From a virus: a stretch of DNA of 42,726 nt. The notes beneath the pieces are model-generated. The model was given only the letters and a program-made list of their open reading frames with translations, was not told the DNA's origin and searched no databases. Each line of letters starts with the position of its first letter. Position 1 is the first letter of the stretch. The stretch is taken from the IMG/VR virus record IMGVR_UViG_3300036861_000397, positions 1 through 42,726 of that record, one strand, 5' to 3'. The position numbers and the translations under genes were made by a program. This document shows positions 8,433 to 15,663 of the stretch, piece after piece.

Positions 8433-9097
8433 CGCCTCACCGCAATAGTCAGTGAAGGCCACGGCTTGCAAACGCTTATGGCCCACGATGGATATTTCTG
8501 TCTGATCTCTTCGATAGCCGGCTGAATCGGCGGGCGGTTAAAGCGCAGCATCCATGATTCCCTGTCGCGTTCAGACGATCCGCCCTCCAGCAGAATCGCC
8601 TTGCTCACATATGGTCCCCACTTCTCAAAGATGGCCCTATATGTATCGCCGTCGTTGGACAGATCAACATGAAGCATGTCGATTGGGCAGTGCTCAAGGT
8701 CCCAAGCATCTATTTTCCCGATCCGCGCATAGCCATCCATCCCAGAGAGCGAAATATTCTCTTTGACCTTGTCGAATGAACAACTTTTATACGGATACAT
8801 TTCAAAAAGATCGTATCCAACAATACTGCCGCCTTCCCGGCTGTCAGCCAGTGCCGCAGCCATAGAAATCAGGCTGAATCCGCCCAGCACCCCGAATTCG
8901 AGAATCGTCTTGGGCTTTGCCAGCAGCGTGAATGCGTACAAAATCCTGTCATAGCCATTGACGGCATAAGAGGACTGAACCGTTCCAAGATGCGCCGGAA
9001 GGCCAGCGCTACAAGAGGGCTGTATCCAGTTGTTGCTCCCGATTGGCAATGCCACTGATGGCGTTGTCATCGGTTCTTTCGTACTCACTGCAAACAT
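8429..9097 (-). CDS. Class I SAM-dependent methyltransferase (Methyltransf_24 type)
   Basis: A protein of 222 residues (or 213 from the ATG at 9070). KTILEFGVLGGFSLISMA at about 63-80 is motif I, with Glu and the GxxGG turn. IVGYDLFEMYPY follows as the motif II strand with Asp, and IDMLHVDLSNDGD is the motif III/IV-like strand typical of small-molecule or sugar O-methyltransferases. It overlaps the end of the GT-methyltransferase fusion gene by 89 nt and is coupled to the zinc-finger microprotein. A role in methylating a transferred sugar is likely by context. Confidence 0.8.
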   Translation of the reverse strand: MFAVSTKEPMTTPSVALPIGSNNWIQPSCSAGLPAHLGTVQSSYAVNGYDRILYAFTLLAKPKTILEFGVLGGFSLISMAAALADSREGGSIVGYDLFEMYPYKSCSFDKVKENISLSGMDGYARIGKIDAWDLEHCPIDMLHVDLSNDGDTYRAIFEKWGPYVSKAILLEGGSSERDRESWMLRFNRPPIQPAIEEIRQKYPSWAISVCKPWPSLTIAVRR

Positions 9098-10355
9098 CCG
9101 GTTTAATTGCCTCCACTATGAAACTCTTAGAGATTTCAAACAGGCCAGTCCGCGTTATGGTAAATCCGAGCATCTCCAGCAGATTTTGAATGCTGGATAC
9201 TGAGTAGCCATGGACGTGGCTCCAATCCATCAGGATAGTCATCGCCGTTTCCTGATTCGGGCACACGATGATCAGCCGCCCGCCTGGACGCAGGACGCGC
9301 AGGAATTCCTTCAGCGATGGGAGCGGGTCAATGATGTGCTCGAGCACATGCCGGCAGATCACGTAATTCTGCGATCCATCCTCAAACGGCATGTTATCGG
9401 CCGGAGCGCATACATCCGCTACGCAGCGGTCAAACTTACGGCCCCCGGCCATTCCGTATTCGCCTTTCGCGGCCCGATCAACTCCCGTACAGCCGGGGAT
9501 TGTTTTGTTGTGCCCCACTCCCACATCAAGGCCGTTTGGATCATCCCCGATCCATTCGCGGATCAGATCGCCCTCCACATCGCTTGTTACTGTGAGCGGC
9601 TCAAATGGCATGATGGCGGCCTGCGTTGTGTCGTACCAAGCTCGTAAGCCATGCTTTCGAATAAGGTGATTGTTGGATTCTTCCTGGTGGTCGAGGCTGT
9701 TCCACCAACCAGCATTGATTCGATCACCTGTCTGGCATCCAATGTGGTGGACGTAACAGGTACGGTCGACGAGCAACTTGTATCCGTGTTTGCGGACCAG
9801 AATGGAAAGGTCAAGATCATCTCCACCAGGCATTCCTTCATCTAATCCCCCAATCTTGGAAAACAAATCAGACCGGATCACCATGCAAAATCCGATCAGA
9901 AGCGTAGTGCAGAAGAGTTTGGGAAGGCCGTGACGCCAGAGGTTCTGAGCACCCGCGACGAAATTACTGCATGGGCCTACCGCACCGATTTCCTCAAAGC
10001 GAAAGTGATTGCAAAGCTGGCGCAAAAAGAGACTTGAGAACGGCAGGAAAACCAGATCGTCGTTGCACATGGCAAACAGACGCGTGTCGCACTCTTCCAG
10101 GAAAGCTTTGTTAATGGCTCCCTGCCAGCCGAGATTCTCGCCTGGGCTGATCACTTTCAGATGCGGATAAACGATGTGATTTCTAAGCGTCTCTTCAAAG
10201 TCCTTGCCGTCCGGGTCCACGGCATCTCCGTTGTTGATCACAACTATTTTGAATGGATATTCGTTGTAGAAAGTCAGCGTGTAGAGGCAATCCACCAGTT
10301 GCTTGAAATTGTTGTGCGTCGGGATTGCGATTGTCAGATCCATTGTAGCGTTCAT
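9009..10355 (-). CDS. Bifunctional glycosyltransferase (GT2) - SAM methyltransferase fusion
   Basis: A protein of 448 residues. Residues 5-250 are a GT2 domain: LTIAIPTHNN, VVINNGD, ENLGWQGAINKAF, the metal-binding CNDD at 97-100, and GGDDLDLS near 177-184. Residues about 275-410 are a methyltransferase 11-like domain: LDVGVGHNKTIPGCTGVD, then ADNMPFEDGSQNYVICRHVLEH and LRVLRPGGRLIIV. Such two-domain enzymes add and methylate, or cap, a glycan. The start overlaps the preceding stop (TAATG); a second ATG lies four codons in. The C-terminal 40 residues are linker-like. Confidence 0.8.
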   Translation of the reverse strand: MNATMDLTIAIPTHNNFKQLVDCLYTLTFYNEYPFKIVVINNGDAVDPDGKDFEETLRNHIVYPHLKVISPGENLGWQGAINKAFLEECDTRLFAMCNDDLVFLPFSSLFLRQLCNHFRFEEIGAVGPCSNFVAGAQNLWRHGLPKLFCTTLLIGFCMVIRSDLFSKIGGLDEGMPGGDDLDLSILVRKHGYKLLVDRTCYVHHIGCQTGDRINAGWWNSLDHQEESNNHLIRKHGLRAWYDTTQAAIMPFEPLTVTSDVEGDLIREWIGDDPNGLDVGVGHNKTIPGCTGVDRAAKGEYGMAGGRKFDRCVADVCAPADNMPFEDGSQNYVICRHVLEHIIDPLPSLKEFLRVLRPGGRLIIVCPNQETAMTILMDWSHVHGYSVSSIQNLLEMLGFTITRTGLFEISKSFIVEAIKPDVCSEYERTDDNAISGIANREQQLDTALL

Positions 10356-10540
10356 TAGGCAGACTTCTTTACATGCGGTAAATATAGATATCTGGCCCTG
10401 AACCGTCTGGCGTATTTATCACCATCTCGAAGTAACAAGGAAGCTTGCCTTCTTAGCCACTGCGCGATGTCGTTCTTTCCCTTTTTTGTCATTATATCCG
10501 CGTCAAAAATAGTGAGAACGGCTGCAGATTTCTCTGTCAT
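10355..10540 (-). CDS. Small basic protein in the glycan cassette
   Basis: A protein of 61 residues from the ATG at 10540, preceded by GAAGGAGATTAT, a strong Shine-Dalgarno. The longer open frame up to 10729 lies inside the upstream glycosyltransferase and has no such signal. The protein has a short N-terminal strand (AAVLTIFDADIMTKKG) and a basic helical C-terminus (WLRRQASLLLRDGDKYARRFRARYLY). No family is recognised. Confidence 0.65.
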   Translation of the reverse strand: MTEKSAAVLTIFDADIMTKKGKNDIAQWLRRQASLLLRDGDKYARRFRARYLYLPHVKKSA

Positions 10541-10556
10541 ATAATCTCCTTCGTGC

Positions 10557-11330
10557 TCATTGTGGACGCGCCGAATGCGGGCCTTGCAGGTAGCTTTCCT
10601 CGTTGTGCCACACTGACGGCCCATTGGGTTTATGTGAGGTTTTAACCGCTGTGTCACAGAAGATCGGAATCCCGGCAAGGCCCGCCTGCCAGCAGAAATG
10701 AAAATCTTCCCCGGCTCCCACGGCCCCATAGAACCAAGGCTTTTTGATCCGCTTGAAAACTGACATTTCGATCAGGACAACACCAGTGCCGATGCAATCC
10801 ACCTGCACTAGCTGATCGCGCGGATAATCGAAAAGAACTTGCGAGTCGATATCTTCGCACTGCTTTTCAAAGTTCCACTTGCGCTTGAATTTCCAGAGCA
10901 CCGGGGCGATAGGCAATCGCGCGGTGAATGCCAGCGCCCCGATGATTGGCTTCTGATGCCGCCACAGGCGCAGAAAGGTGTCTTTTGCAAAAACCATGTC
11001 ATCGTCAAAAAAGAGGATGTAATCGGAACCGTAGGCCAGCGCGACTTCAACAACGGCATCCCTGGCCTGCCCGATCAGCGAGTTTCCCTTCTGCGTGGCG
11101 GTGTTGAATTCAAAGATCGGATCTCCAGGAATAAACTCAGCTCCATTTCCTCCGTGATTTCTGTCCAGAGATGGGAATTCCTTATACTTTTCCCCACCAT
11201 ATTCAAAGTGCCAGTATGATCTTTCCTGCAACCGCCCAAGGTAATGAAAGAATTCCTCATGGGTGTCAAAGCAATGGAGATCCGGCCCCTTGTAAGAACA
11301 CTGAGCCAAAGTTGTGGTTACCTTTTCCAT
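10557..11330 (-). CDS. Glycosyltransferase, GT2-like (DDD motif)
   Basis: A protein of 257 residues from the ATG at 11330, which lies within the last codons of the upstream small gene. SDYILFFDDDM, with D109-D111, is the metal and nucleotide-sugar binding motif of GT-A enzymes. LIGQARDAVVEVAL precedes it as in phage 'conserved glycosyltransferase' proteins, and GAGEDFHFCWQAG near 220 is the catalytic-base region. It is the first transferase of the cassette after the capsid genes. Confidence 0.75.
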   Translation of the reverse strand: MEKVTTTLAQCSYKGPDLHCFDTHEEFFHYLGRLQERSYWHFEYGGEKYKEFPSLDRNHGGNGAEFIPGDPIFEFNTATQKGNSLIGQARDAVVEVALAYGSDYILFFDDDMVFAKDTFLRLWRHQKPIIGALAFTARLPIAPVLWKFKRKWNFEKQCEDIDSQVLFDYPRDQLVQVDCIGTGVVLIEMSVFKRIKKPWFYGAVGAGEDFHFCWQAGLAGIPIFCDTAVKTSHKPNGPSVWHNEESYLQGPHSARPQ

Positions 11331-11527
11331 TTGTCCTTCAGCCAATCCAGGAGCAATTCCGGCTGATACAGGCAATGCCAGAAAGGCTCATTACCGGCAT
11401 TGCGAAACTTGCCTGCAGTTGGATACGGGCAGGTTTGATGCTTCCGTATCTGCTCGGAGCAATTCTTCAGTATCCGCCTGCACGACATGCAAAACAGCCA
11501 CTTGCAAGCCAGCGGTTTTCCATCCAT
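11318..11527 (-). CDS. Small Cys-rich protein
   Basis: A protein of 69 residues, ATG at 11527. CMSCRRILKNC and a later CPYP suggest a possible metal site. The C-terminus (LYQPELLLDWLKDKWKR) is amphipathic. It overlaps the start of the next glycosyltransferase by 13 nt. There is no clear Shine-Dalgarno, and the region just upstream is a hairpin, so expression is less certain than for its neighbours. Confidence 0.45.
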   Translation of the reverse strand: MDGKPLACKWLFCMSCRRILKNCSEQIRKHQTCPYPTAGKFRNAGNEPFWHCLYQPELLLDWLKDKWKR

Positions 11528-11542
11528 AAGTTCAAATTAAGA

Positions 11543-11585
11543 AGATCCGCCCGTCCGACTATGGGGGGGGCAGACAAGCGGATCT
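11543..11585 (-). terminator. Hairpin after the capsid genes, candidate terminator or attenuator
   Basis: AGATCCGC (11543-11550) and GCGGATCT (11578-11585) are perfect 8-bp arms around a 27-nt loop that includes a run of eight G on the plus strand. It lies 40 nt after the stop of the 145-residue gene and before the sugar cassette, so it could reduce read-through from capsid to cassette genes. The following tract (TCTTAATTTG on the minus strand) is only moderately T-rich. Confidence 0.4.
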
Positions 11586-11625
11586 CCCCATGGCGATCAG
11601 TTGAAGGGCGTCAAAAGATCGCTTC

Positions 11626-12063
11626 TCATAACAACCGGATGAATGCCTTTGCATATCCTCCGGGAGAACATGTTGCCGCCGGAATTGACTCCATGGAAAC
11701 AACCGGCCCGTAGGTATCAAGCGATCCGGTCGAGTTGACTCCGTTTGAACCGGCTCCAACTCCCATTACAACACCGGCATCCACGGTTCCAGATGTTCCG
11801 GTTGCAAAGATGCGAACCGAAGCCCGGTAGCCATAGCACTGGAAAAGAGCACCGCTAGCAGCATCTGCAATATCAGCATCCGCGAACCCGGCGAACGTGA
11901 AGAGATTTCCAGAAGCCGGAGCTACGACCTGAACGCCATCGTTTGAACCGGTAGTTGTGGTAAAGCAAACGGGGTAGTTGCCAAGAATCGAGGCCCCGCT
12001 TCTGTTCTCGCAGACGCCGAAAGCGATTTCGGCCTGCGTTCTATTGACCTGTTGCCACTGCAT
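11626..12063 (-). CDS. Beta-rich capsid-operon protein, possibly head decoration
   Basis: A protein of 145 residues with a strong Shine-Dalgarno (GGAGGAAAACGAAA before ATG 12063). The sequence is Gly/Ala/Ser/Thr-rich with alternating hydrophobics (ASILGNYPVCFTTTTG, VVAPASGNLFTFAGF). It is two genes downstream of the major capsid protein, the usual place for decoration or head-fibre proteins. No family is recognised. Confidence 0.7.
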   Translation of the reverse strand: MQWQQVNRTQAEIAFGVCENRSGASILGNYPVCFTTTTGSNDGVQVVAPASGNLFTFAGFADADIADAASGALFQCYGYRASVRIFATGTSGTVDAGVVMGVGAGSNGVNSTGSLDTYGPVVSMESIPAATCSPGGYAKAFIRLL

Positions 12064-12083
12064 TTTCGTTTTCCTCCGTTAAA

Positions 12084-12356
12084 TTACAGACCGTAAGCAA
12101 TCCAAGTCCCTGTGGGCGCCGTACCAGTTCCGCCGGCAGATGTCAGGATCGTGACATTACCTGCGGACTTGGTAACTTTGGGCTGCTGTGTGCCGATGTG
12201 CGAATCACACGAAACACTGGTATGACGGACAAACTTAAGACCGGTTGCAATAACGCCTCCGGTATCAGTTGATGCCCCATTTGTCCAAGTGCCGTGCGAC
12301 AAGCGCCAGCCGGGAGCAAGATTAAGGACTTTTGTTACTGCGCTTGAAAAAGCCAT
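12084..12356 (-). CDS. Small capsid-associated protein
   Basis: A protein of 90 residues behind a strong Shine-Dalgarno (AAGGAGGAGAT before the ATG). It is beta-rich with Ser/Thr/Gly (GWRLSHGTWTNG, GNVTILTSAGGTG). It begins 9 bases after the capsid stop, so it is in the same transcript. It may be a decoration or head-completion protein. No family is recognised. Confidence 0.7.
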   Translation of the reverse strand: MAFSSAVTKVLNLAPGWRLSHGTWTNGASTDTGGVIATGLKFVRHTSVSCDSHIGTQQPKVTKSAGNVTILTSAGGTGTAPTGTWIAYGL

Positions 12357-12365
12357 ATCTCCTCC

Positions 12366-13124
12366 TTAGCTTGCGTCAATGCCGTGCAGCAAACCGAGCT
12401 TGCGGCGGTTGTTGGTTGTCAGGTTAAGCATCGCCAGGACCTTTGCCACATAGGCGGTCTGGTTGTCAGGCTCGATGAAATCGGTAGTGATGAAATCCGA
12501 TTCCTTATCAATGACAAGCCGAATTGCCCCTGAATTCAACAGCACAATGGACTCGCCGGTTACCGGAACATTTGAAGCCATCCCGGCATCCCAGAACATG
12601 TCAGCGCCCTTGTACTTGAGAACCGTAAAGCCGAGATCCAGGGATTTCTGCTCGTCGATGAACCGCTTGCCAGAAACTCCCAGTGACTCGTAGTACTCAA
12701 AGGCAGTCTGTGAGCACATGATGCCATCCGGGAAATCCGCGCCGCCGGCCGATACGGTATTAAAGCCGGTCCTGAGCTTATCTTCCAGGTTGCTGACATA
12801 CGCGCCAACATCGGCCTGGTGGTTTCTCCACCACGTAAAAGTGGACCCGGAAACGGAACCGAGCGTGGTTGTCGACGGGCTATTTGACGCATGCAGGAAA
12901 ATGCCGTCGATCTTCTTTGCCGGGGTAGCCGAAATATTGGCAAACAGATCAGTGGTGAGCGTGTCCTTGATGGACATTTCAGCCTGATTTGTTTTGGCTT
13001 CCAGCAAGTTCAACAGCCGGTGCTTTCCTGAGTTCTTGCGCTTCTCTGCGCGGGAGATGGCGATTGTACCCCCATACTCGCGCCAGGAATAAAGCGCGAT
13101 GCTGATTCCTTCCTGTGGCGTTGT
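12366..13124 (-). CDS. Major capsid protein, exon 2 (residues 77-328)
   Basis: The coding part downstream of the intron starts at ACA (13124) and gives TTPQEGIS..., the continuation expected after LD in this phage capsid family, where YxxLDTTPQEGI is a conserved run. Further family features are SIxISRAEKRKNSG, a WWRNHQADV segment and a C-terminal LTTNNRRKLGLLHGI. A TTG at 13127 allows the fragment to look like a free-standing 253-residue gene, but there is no Shine-Dalgarno and the TTG falls at the intron's last bases. Joined with exon 1 the protein is 328 residues, a normal length for an HK97-fold capsid of this group. Confidence 0.85.
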   Translation of the reverse strand, partial: TTPQEGISIALYSWREYGGTIAISRAEKRKNSGKHRLLNLLEAKTNQAEMSIKDTLTTDLFANISATPAKKIDGIFLHASNSPSTTTLGSVSGSTFTWWRNHQADVGAYVSNLEDKLRTGFNTVSAGGADFPDGIMCSQTAFEYYESLGVSGKRFIDEQKSLDLGFTVLKYKGADMFWDAGMASNVPVTGESIVLLNSGAIRLVIDKESDFITTDFIEPDNQTAYVAKVLAMLNLTTNNRRKLGLLHGIDAS

Positions 13125-13385
13125 CAATTTGTGTTATCTGGCAACAGTTTACGTTGCCATTCTGCATATCGCTATGCAGTTCGGACTATCTCATCCCTTT
13201 CGGGCAGGGCGCTCGTGGGAGAATTACTGGCTCTGTGAGCCTCGTCTCCTAGTCTCTGCACCTTCAGGCCCGTCGCCGGACCAGCTTGGCTCATGGTTGA
13301 CTCTAAGAGTTTTTCCATGAATTCACCCTGTTTACATTGACGCCATGCGTTCATTCGTTTAGGCAGCCAACGGGACTAACGCTAA
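13125..13385 (-). ncRNA. Group I self-splicing intron in the major capsid gene
   Basis: A 261-nt insert between codons 76 and 77. Core elements: R GGTGCAGAGACTAGG (13262-13248) and S GAGATAGTCC; P7 forms between GACTA (13254-13250) and TAGTC (13188-13184). P5 is GGTCC/GGGCC (13282-13278 with 13271-13267). GAGCCAAGCT lies just 5' of P5 and GAAGGTGCAG just 3', as in the Azoarcus and cyanobacterial tRNA introns, so subgroup IC3 is likely. P9 hairpins are CTGCAT/ATGCAG (13179-13162) and TGGCAAC/GTTGCCA (13159-13139). There is also a GAAA tetraloop hairpin (13204-13195). P1 pairs exon GGAT (13389-13386) with GTCC (13376-13373), placing a U-G wobble at the splice site. The last base is G and there is no ORF of size. 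Excision restores the frame. Confidence 0.88.
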
Positions 13386-13613
13386 ATCCAACTGTTCGTA
13401 ATCGGCATAAGCCTTAATCGTCGAGTTCTTCCCATAGAGCAAATGTTCAACGATATGGGTTCCGCCATCTTCGTACTTGACCCGATCCTTGGAAGTGAGC
13501 CACTTCAGGAACGGGAATTTGTTGAAAATGTTGTCTCGCAGTTGCCGCGAGTAATTCTTCAGCGTAGTAGACAGCAGGCTGTCGTATACGTCTGTGACCG
13601 AGATGCCAGCCAT
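13386..13613 (-). CDS. Major capsid protein, exon 1 (residues 1-76)
   Basis: An ATG at 13613 follows CAGGAGGGCCATATAA, a good Shine-Dalgarno. The fragment reads MAGISVTDVYDSLLSTTL... FPFLKWL... LLYGKNSTIKAYADYEQLD, the conserved N-terminus of a common phage capsid family. Unspliced, the frame runs 8 more codons into the intron and stops at TAA (13359-13361), giving an 84-residue truncated product. The splice site falls after GAT (Asp76), exactly between codons. The capsid gene lies after scaffold and before the two small beta-rich proteins. Confidence 0.85.
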
Positions 13614-13631
13614 TTATATGGCCCTCCTGTT

Positions 13632-14594
13632 TTATTGTTTGCTGGCTAGCTCTTCCTCAGCGGCGGCGGCGGCTTCGGCGAAACTGGTGATCTTCTTTGC
13701 TCCAGAACGGACCTGCGGCGAGCTTGATTTGCCCGTCAAGGCAGTGCGTTTTTGCTTTTCGAGGCTGGTTTGTGTTGCAGTGGTCTGGGCCTGCGCGGTT
13801 TTTTGCTGCAGAGATGGGAACAACACCGCCTTGGCGGCATTGGAGAATTTTGGATAGAGGAGATTGTTCTGGATCAGATAGGAGATATAGGCAGGAACGG
13901 TAGCGCCCACGCTGGCGGCTTCAGCAAGAATCTGCTGATCAACCTGCGGGGCGATTGTGTCGTAAACGGCTATGTCCTTGCCATCCATTTTCGTTGTGCC
14001 GAATTCGTTTCTTAGCTGCTGATAGGCAAGAGCCACCTGCGAGGCTTCAAAGTTGCGGTAGGCGATAGAGGCCTGTTGCTGGACCGGGGCCAAAACGGCA
14101 TTGATCTCGCTTCGAACAAATTCAGCGAGAATTTCCTGCTCGCTTTTTTCCGACGGCTCAGTTTCAGCCTGCGCGCCTGCCTGCGGTTGCTGCTGCATTC
14201 CGCCTGTTACTTCGGCAAATGCGGCCGCTATCTTTGGGTGTCTCAGCAGAGTGCCAAGTTGGTTTATATTTTGGGCCTGAGTCTGGTAGGCGCGGTTAAG
14301 CTCGAAGGCTTGCTTTGCCACGGCGTCAAGGTTGACTTGCCCGGTTGCGGGGTCAACAAAACCGCTTTGAGACTTTACCCACTTTAAATGGTCCGGCTCT
14401 TCGGCTGCTTTCCCTTGGCCAGGGGCGGCTTGTTCCGGTGGTTCTGTTTGTGGTGCTTTTGGTGCTGATCCCTCTTCTGGGATCGGGAACTCTACCAGCG
14501 CTTTGTCAAGTGACTGCGCCAGGGTGTTGGTTTCCGGGACCGCGCTTTCCGTTTGTACGGGCGACGGCGACGGTGTTGATTCTGGTTGGTCCAT
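13632..14594 (-). CDS. Capsid scaffolding-type protein
   Basis: A protein of 320 residues. Residues 1-75 are Pro/Ser/Glu-rich and disordered (STPSPSPVQTES..., EEGSAPKAPQTEPPEQAAPG). From about 85 on it is helical and Gln/Ala-rich with charged repeats, and it ends in a Lys/Glu/Ala-rich helix (FAEAAAAAEEELASKQ). Composition, length and position directly upstream of the capsid gene are those of phage scaffolds. The C-terminal basic helix is where scaffolds usually bind the capsid protein. A palindromic element lies 29-64 bases upstream of its start. Confidence 0.75.
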   Translation of the reverse strand: MDQPESTPSPSPVQTESAVPETNTLAQSLDKALVEFPIPEEGSAPKAPQTEPPEQAAPGQGKAAEEPDHLKWVKSQSGFVDPATGQVNLDAVAKQAFELNRAYQTQAQNINQLGTLLRHPKIAAAFAEVTGGMQQQPQAGAQAETEPSEKSEQEILAEFVRSEINAVLAPVQQQASIAYRNFEASQVALAYQQLRNEFGTTKMDGKDIAVYDTIAPQVDQQILAEAASVGATVPAYISYLIQNNLLYPKFSNAAKAVLFPSLQQKTAQAQTTATQTSLEKQKRTALTGKSSSPQVRSGAKKITSFAEAAAAAEEELASKQ

Positions 14595-14622
14595 AATTGC
14601 AGAAAAGTGTGGGCCATGTTGC

Positions 14623-14658
14623 CTTAAAAAGCAAGTGTTATTACTATTGATCTAGTAA
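14623..14658 (-). promoter_or_regulatory. Shared palindromic element upstream of the scaffold gene
   Basis: CTTAAAAAGCAAG followed by the inverted repeat TTACTA-TTGATC-TAGTAA (arms 14641-14646 and 14653-14658). Nearly the same 36-38 bases occur at 17945-17982 upstream of the portal gene, at almost the same distance from the ATG (47 versus 49 bases from palindrome to start). Conservation in two non-coding gaps suggests a promoter with an operator. A sigma70 -35/-10 pair is not clear. Confidence 0.6.
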
Positions 14659-14667
14659 TAGGTGAGA

Positions 14668-14826
14668 TCAGGGCTTCTTGGAGAGCATGGAAGCGGCTTT
14701 CTTCAGGACGGATTTGCGCTTGTTTTCGGTAGCATAGAAGACACGCTTCCAGTCTTCACCGTATTTGGCTTTCATGGCGCGGGCCACTTTTTCGCCGTGG
14801 CCGCCGTAGTACTTACTTATTGGCAT
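14668..14826 (-). CDS. Small basic protein (52 residues)
   Basis: The ATG at 14826 overlaps the methyltransferase stop (TAATG). The sequence begins MPISKYYGGHGEKVARAMKA and continues KYGEDWKRVFYATENKRK, ending in a Lys-rich tail. This pattern (a small protein with GGHGxKVxxxMKxxYG) recurs near phage portal/capsid genes as a conserved hypothetical. It is short, basic and probably helical. Its function is unknown; head assembly or DNA binding are possible from context. Confidence 0.65.
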   Translation of the reverse strand: MPISKYYGGHGEKVARAMKAKYGEDWKRVFYATENKRKSVLKKAASMLSKKP

Positions 14827-15383
14827 TAGATTTTCTCGAGCGCAACAGCACCGTGACTCTCTTCCGAGTAAGCCAGCACACGGAAGCCGTTCTCCAGGGA
14901 TTCTGCTATGGCATCTTCCATGCCAAGGCCATCGGCATCTGCCGCTTCAATGGCACTGTGAGGATAGGGCACCTTGCAGGCCTGGTAGGCGGCCTGACGG
15001 CCATTGTTCTTGGCGTAGGTCACCGTATCGTGGATGCAGACAATGCCGCCCTCCGGCATCACTTTATCCAGTGCTTCCAGTTCCCATTTCAGCGTCGGGT
15101 AATTGTGGTCCGTGTCGATCAGGCAAAAATCAATCCGTGGAATCTTTGGAATTTCCAGGTAGGAGATACCGACGATCCATTCGTTACCGAGATTTTCAAA
15201 ATCATTGCGCCAATTTATGTCGCCGTCATTGATCACGATCAGCTTGAACGGAACTTCCTTTTGCAGCGTCATCAACTGTGTGGTGTTCTCACCGGTCCCG
15301 GCTCCACACTCGACAACGATTCCGGGCTTGCGGCCCAGAATCAGTTGGCGGATGTTCAGGTTTTTATCGAAGTGCTGTTGCAT
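14826..15383 (-). CDS. Class I SAM-dependent methyltransferase
   Basis: A protein of 185 residues from the ATG at 15383; the longer frame to 15446 overlaps the upstream gene. GIVVECGAGTGENTTQL is motif I (E/DxGxGxG). FKLIVINDGD gives the acidic end of strand 2, RIDFCLIDTDHNYPTLKWELE the strand-4 region with Asp-His, and GGIVCIHDT the strand-5 motif. This is the Methyltransf_24-like type, as for the enzyme at 8429-9097. It lies between portal and scaffold, separate from the sugar cassette, so its target could be a virion protein or a small molecule. Confidence 0.75.
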   Translation of the reverse strand: MQQHFDKNLNIRQLILGRKPGIVVECGAGTGENTTQLMTLQKEVPFKLIVINDGDINWRNDFENLGNEWIVGISYLEIPKIPRIDFCLIDTDHNYPTLKWELEALDKVMPEGGIVCIHDTVTYAKNNGRQAAYQACKVPYPHSAIEAADADGLGMEDAIAESLENGFRVLAYSEESHGAVALEKI

Positions 15384-15663
15384 TGTCGGGGATATCAGCG
15401 CATTCTGGATAGTACAGTCTACGGAAAACAAGATAACTGCAATCATCGCAGATTTCGGGATGCTTCCTGAATCCAGCCATCACCTTAAAGGCTTCCCATG
15501 CGCTCTCCACAGGCTTATCCGCTTCAATCGGGACAGGATCTCCGGGATGACGCTCGCACAAATACCAATCCGTGAACATGTGACAGAGGGTAGTGCGTTT
15601 CATGACCATTTTCCGGCACATGGAACACGGTTTCGGTTCTTTCTGTTTTCTCTTAATCCACAT
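15364..15663 (-). CDS. Cys-rich probable zinc-binding protein
   Basis: A protein of 99 residues. CSMCRKMVM..., LCHMF, LCERH and CDDCSYLVF give two CxxC pairs plus further Cys/His residues, consistent with one or two zinc sites. The N-terminus is very basic (MWIKRKQKEPKP). It overlaps its upstream neighbour by 11 nt and the methyltransferase by 20 nt. No exact family is recognised. Together with 15653-15928 it makes a zinc-ribbon pair downstream of the portal. Confidence 0.65.
   Translation of the reverse strand: MWIKRKQKEPKPCSMCRKMVMKRTTLCHMFTDWYLCERHPGDPVPIEADKPVESAWEAFKVMAGFRKHPEICDDCSYLVFRRLYYPECADIPDNATALR

Noticed and set aside
9210-9647. 145-codon plus frame opposite the GT2-methyltransferase gene
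   Set aside because: Antisense shadow of a gene with clear domains on the minus strand.
13172-13354. 60-codon minus frame within the intron
   Set aside because: It covers the intron's structured core; its codons are explained by the R/S/P helices and it has no protein-like features.
12366-13613. Frameshift or broken capsid gene
   Set aside because: The gap is 261 nt with group I core motifs and a U/G splice-site pair, and removal restores frame exactly; a simple frameshift would not do that.
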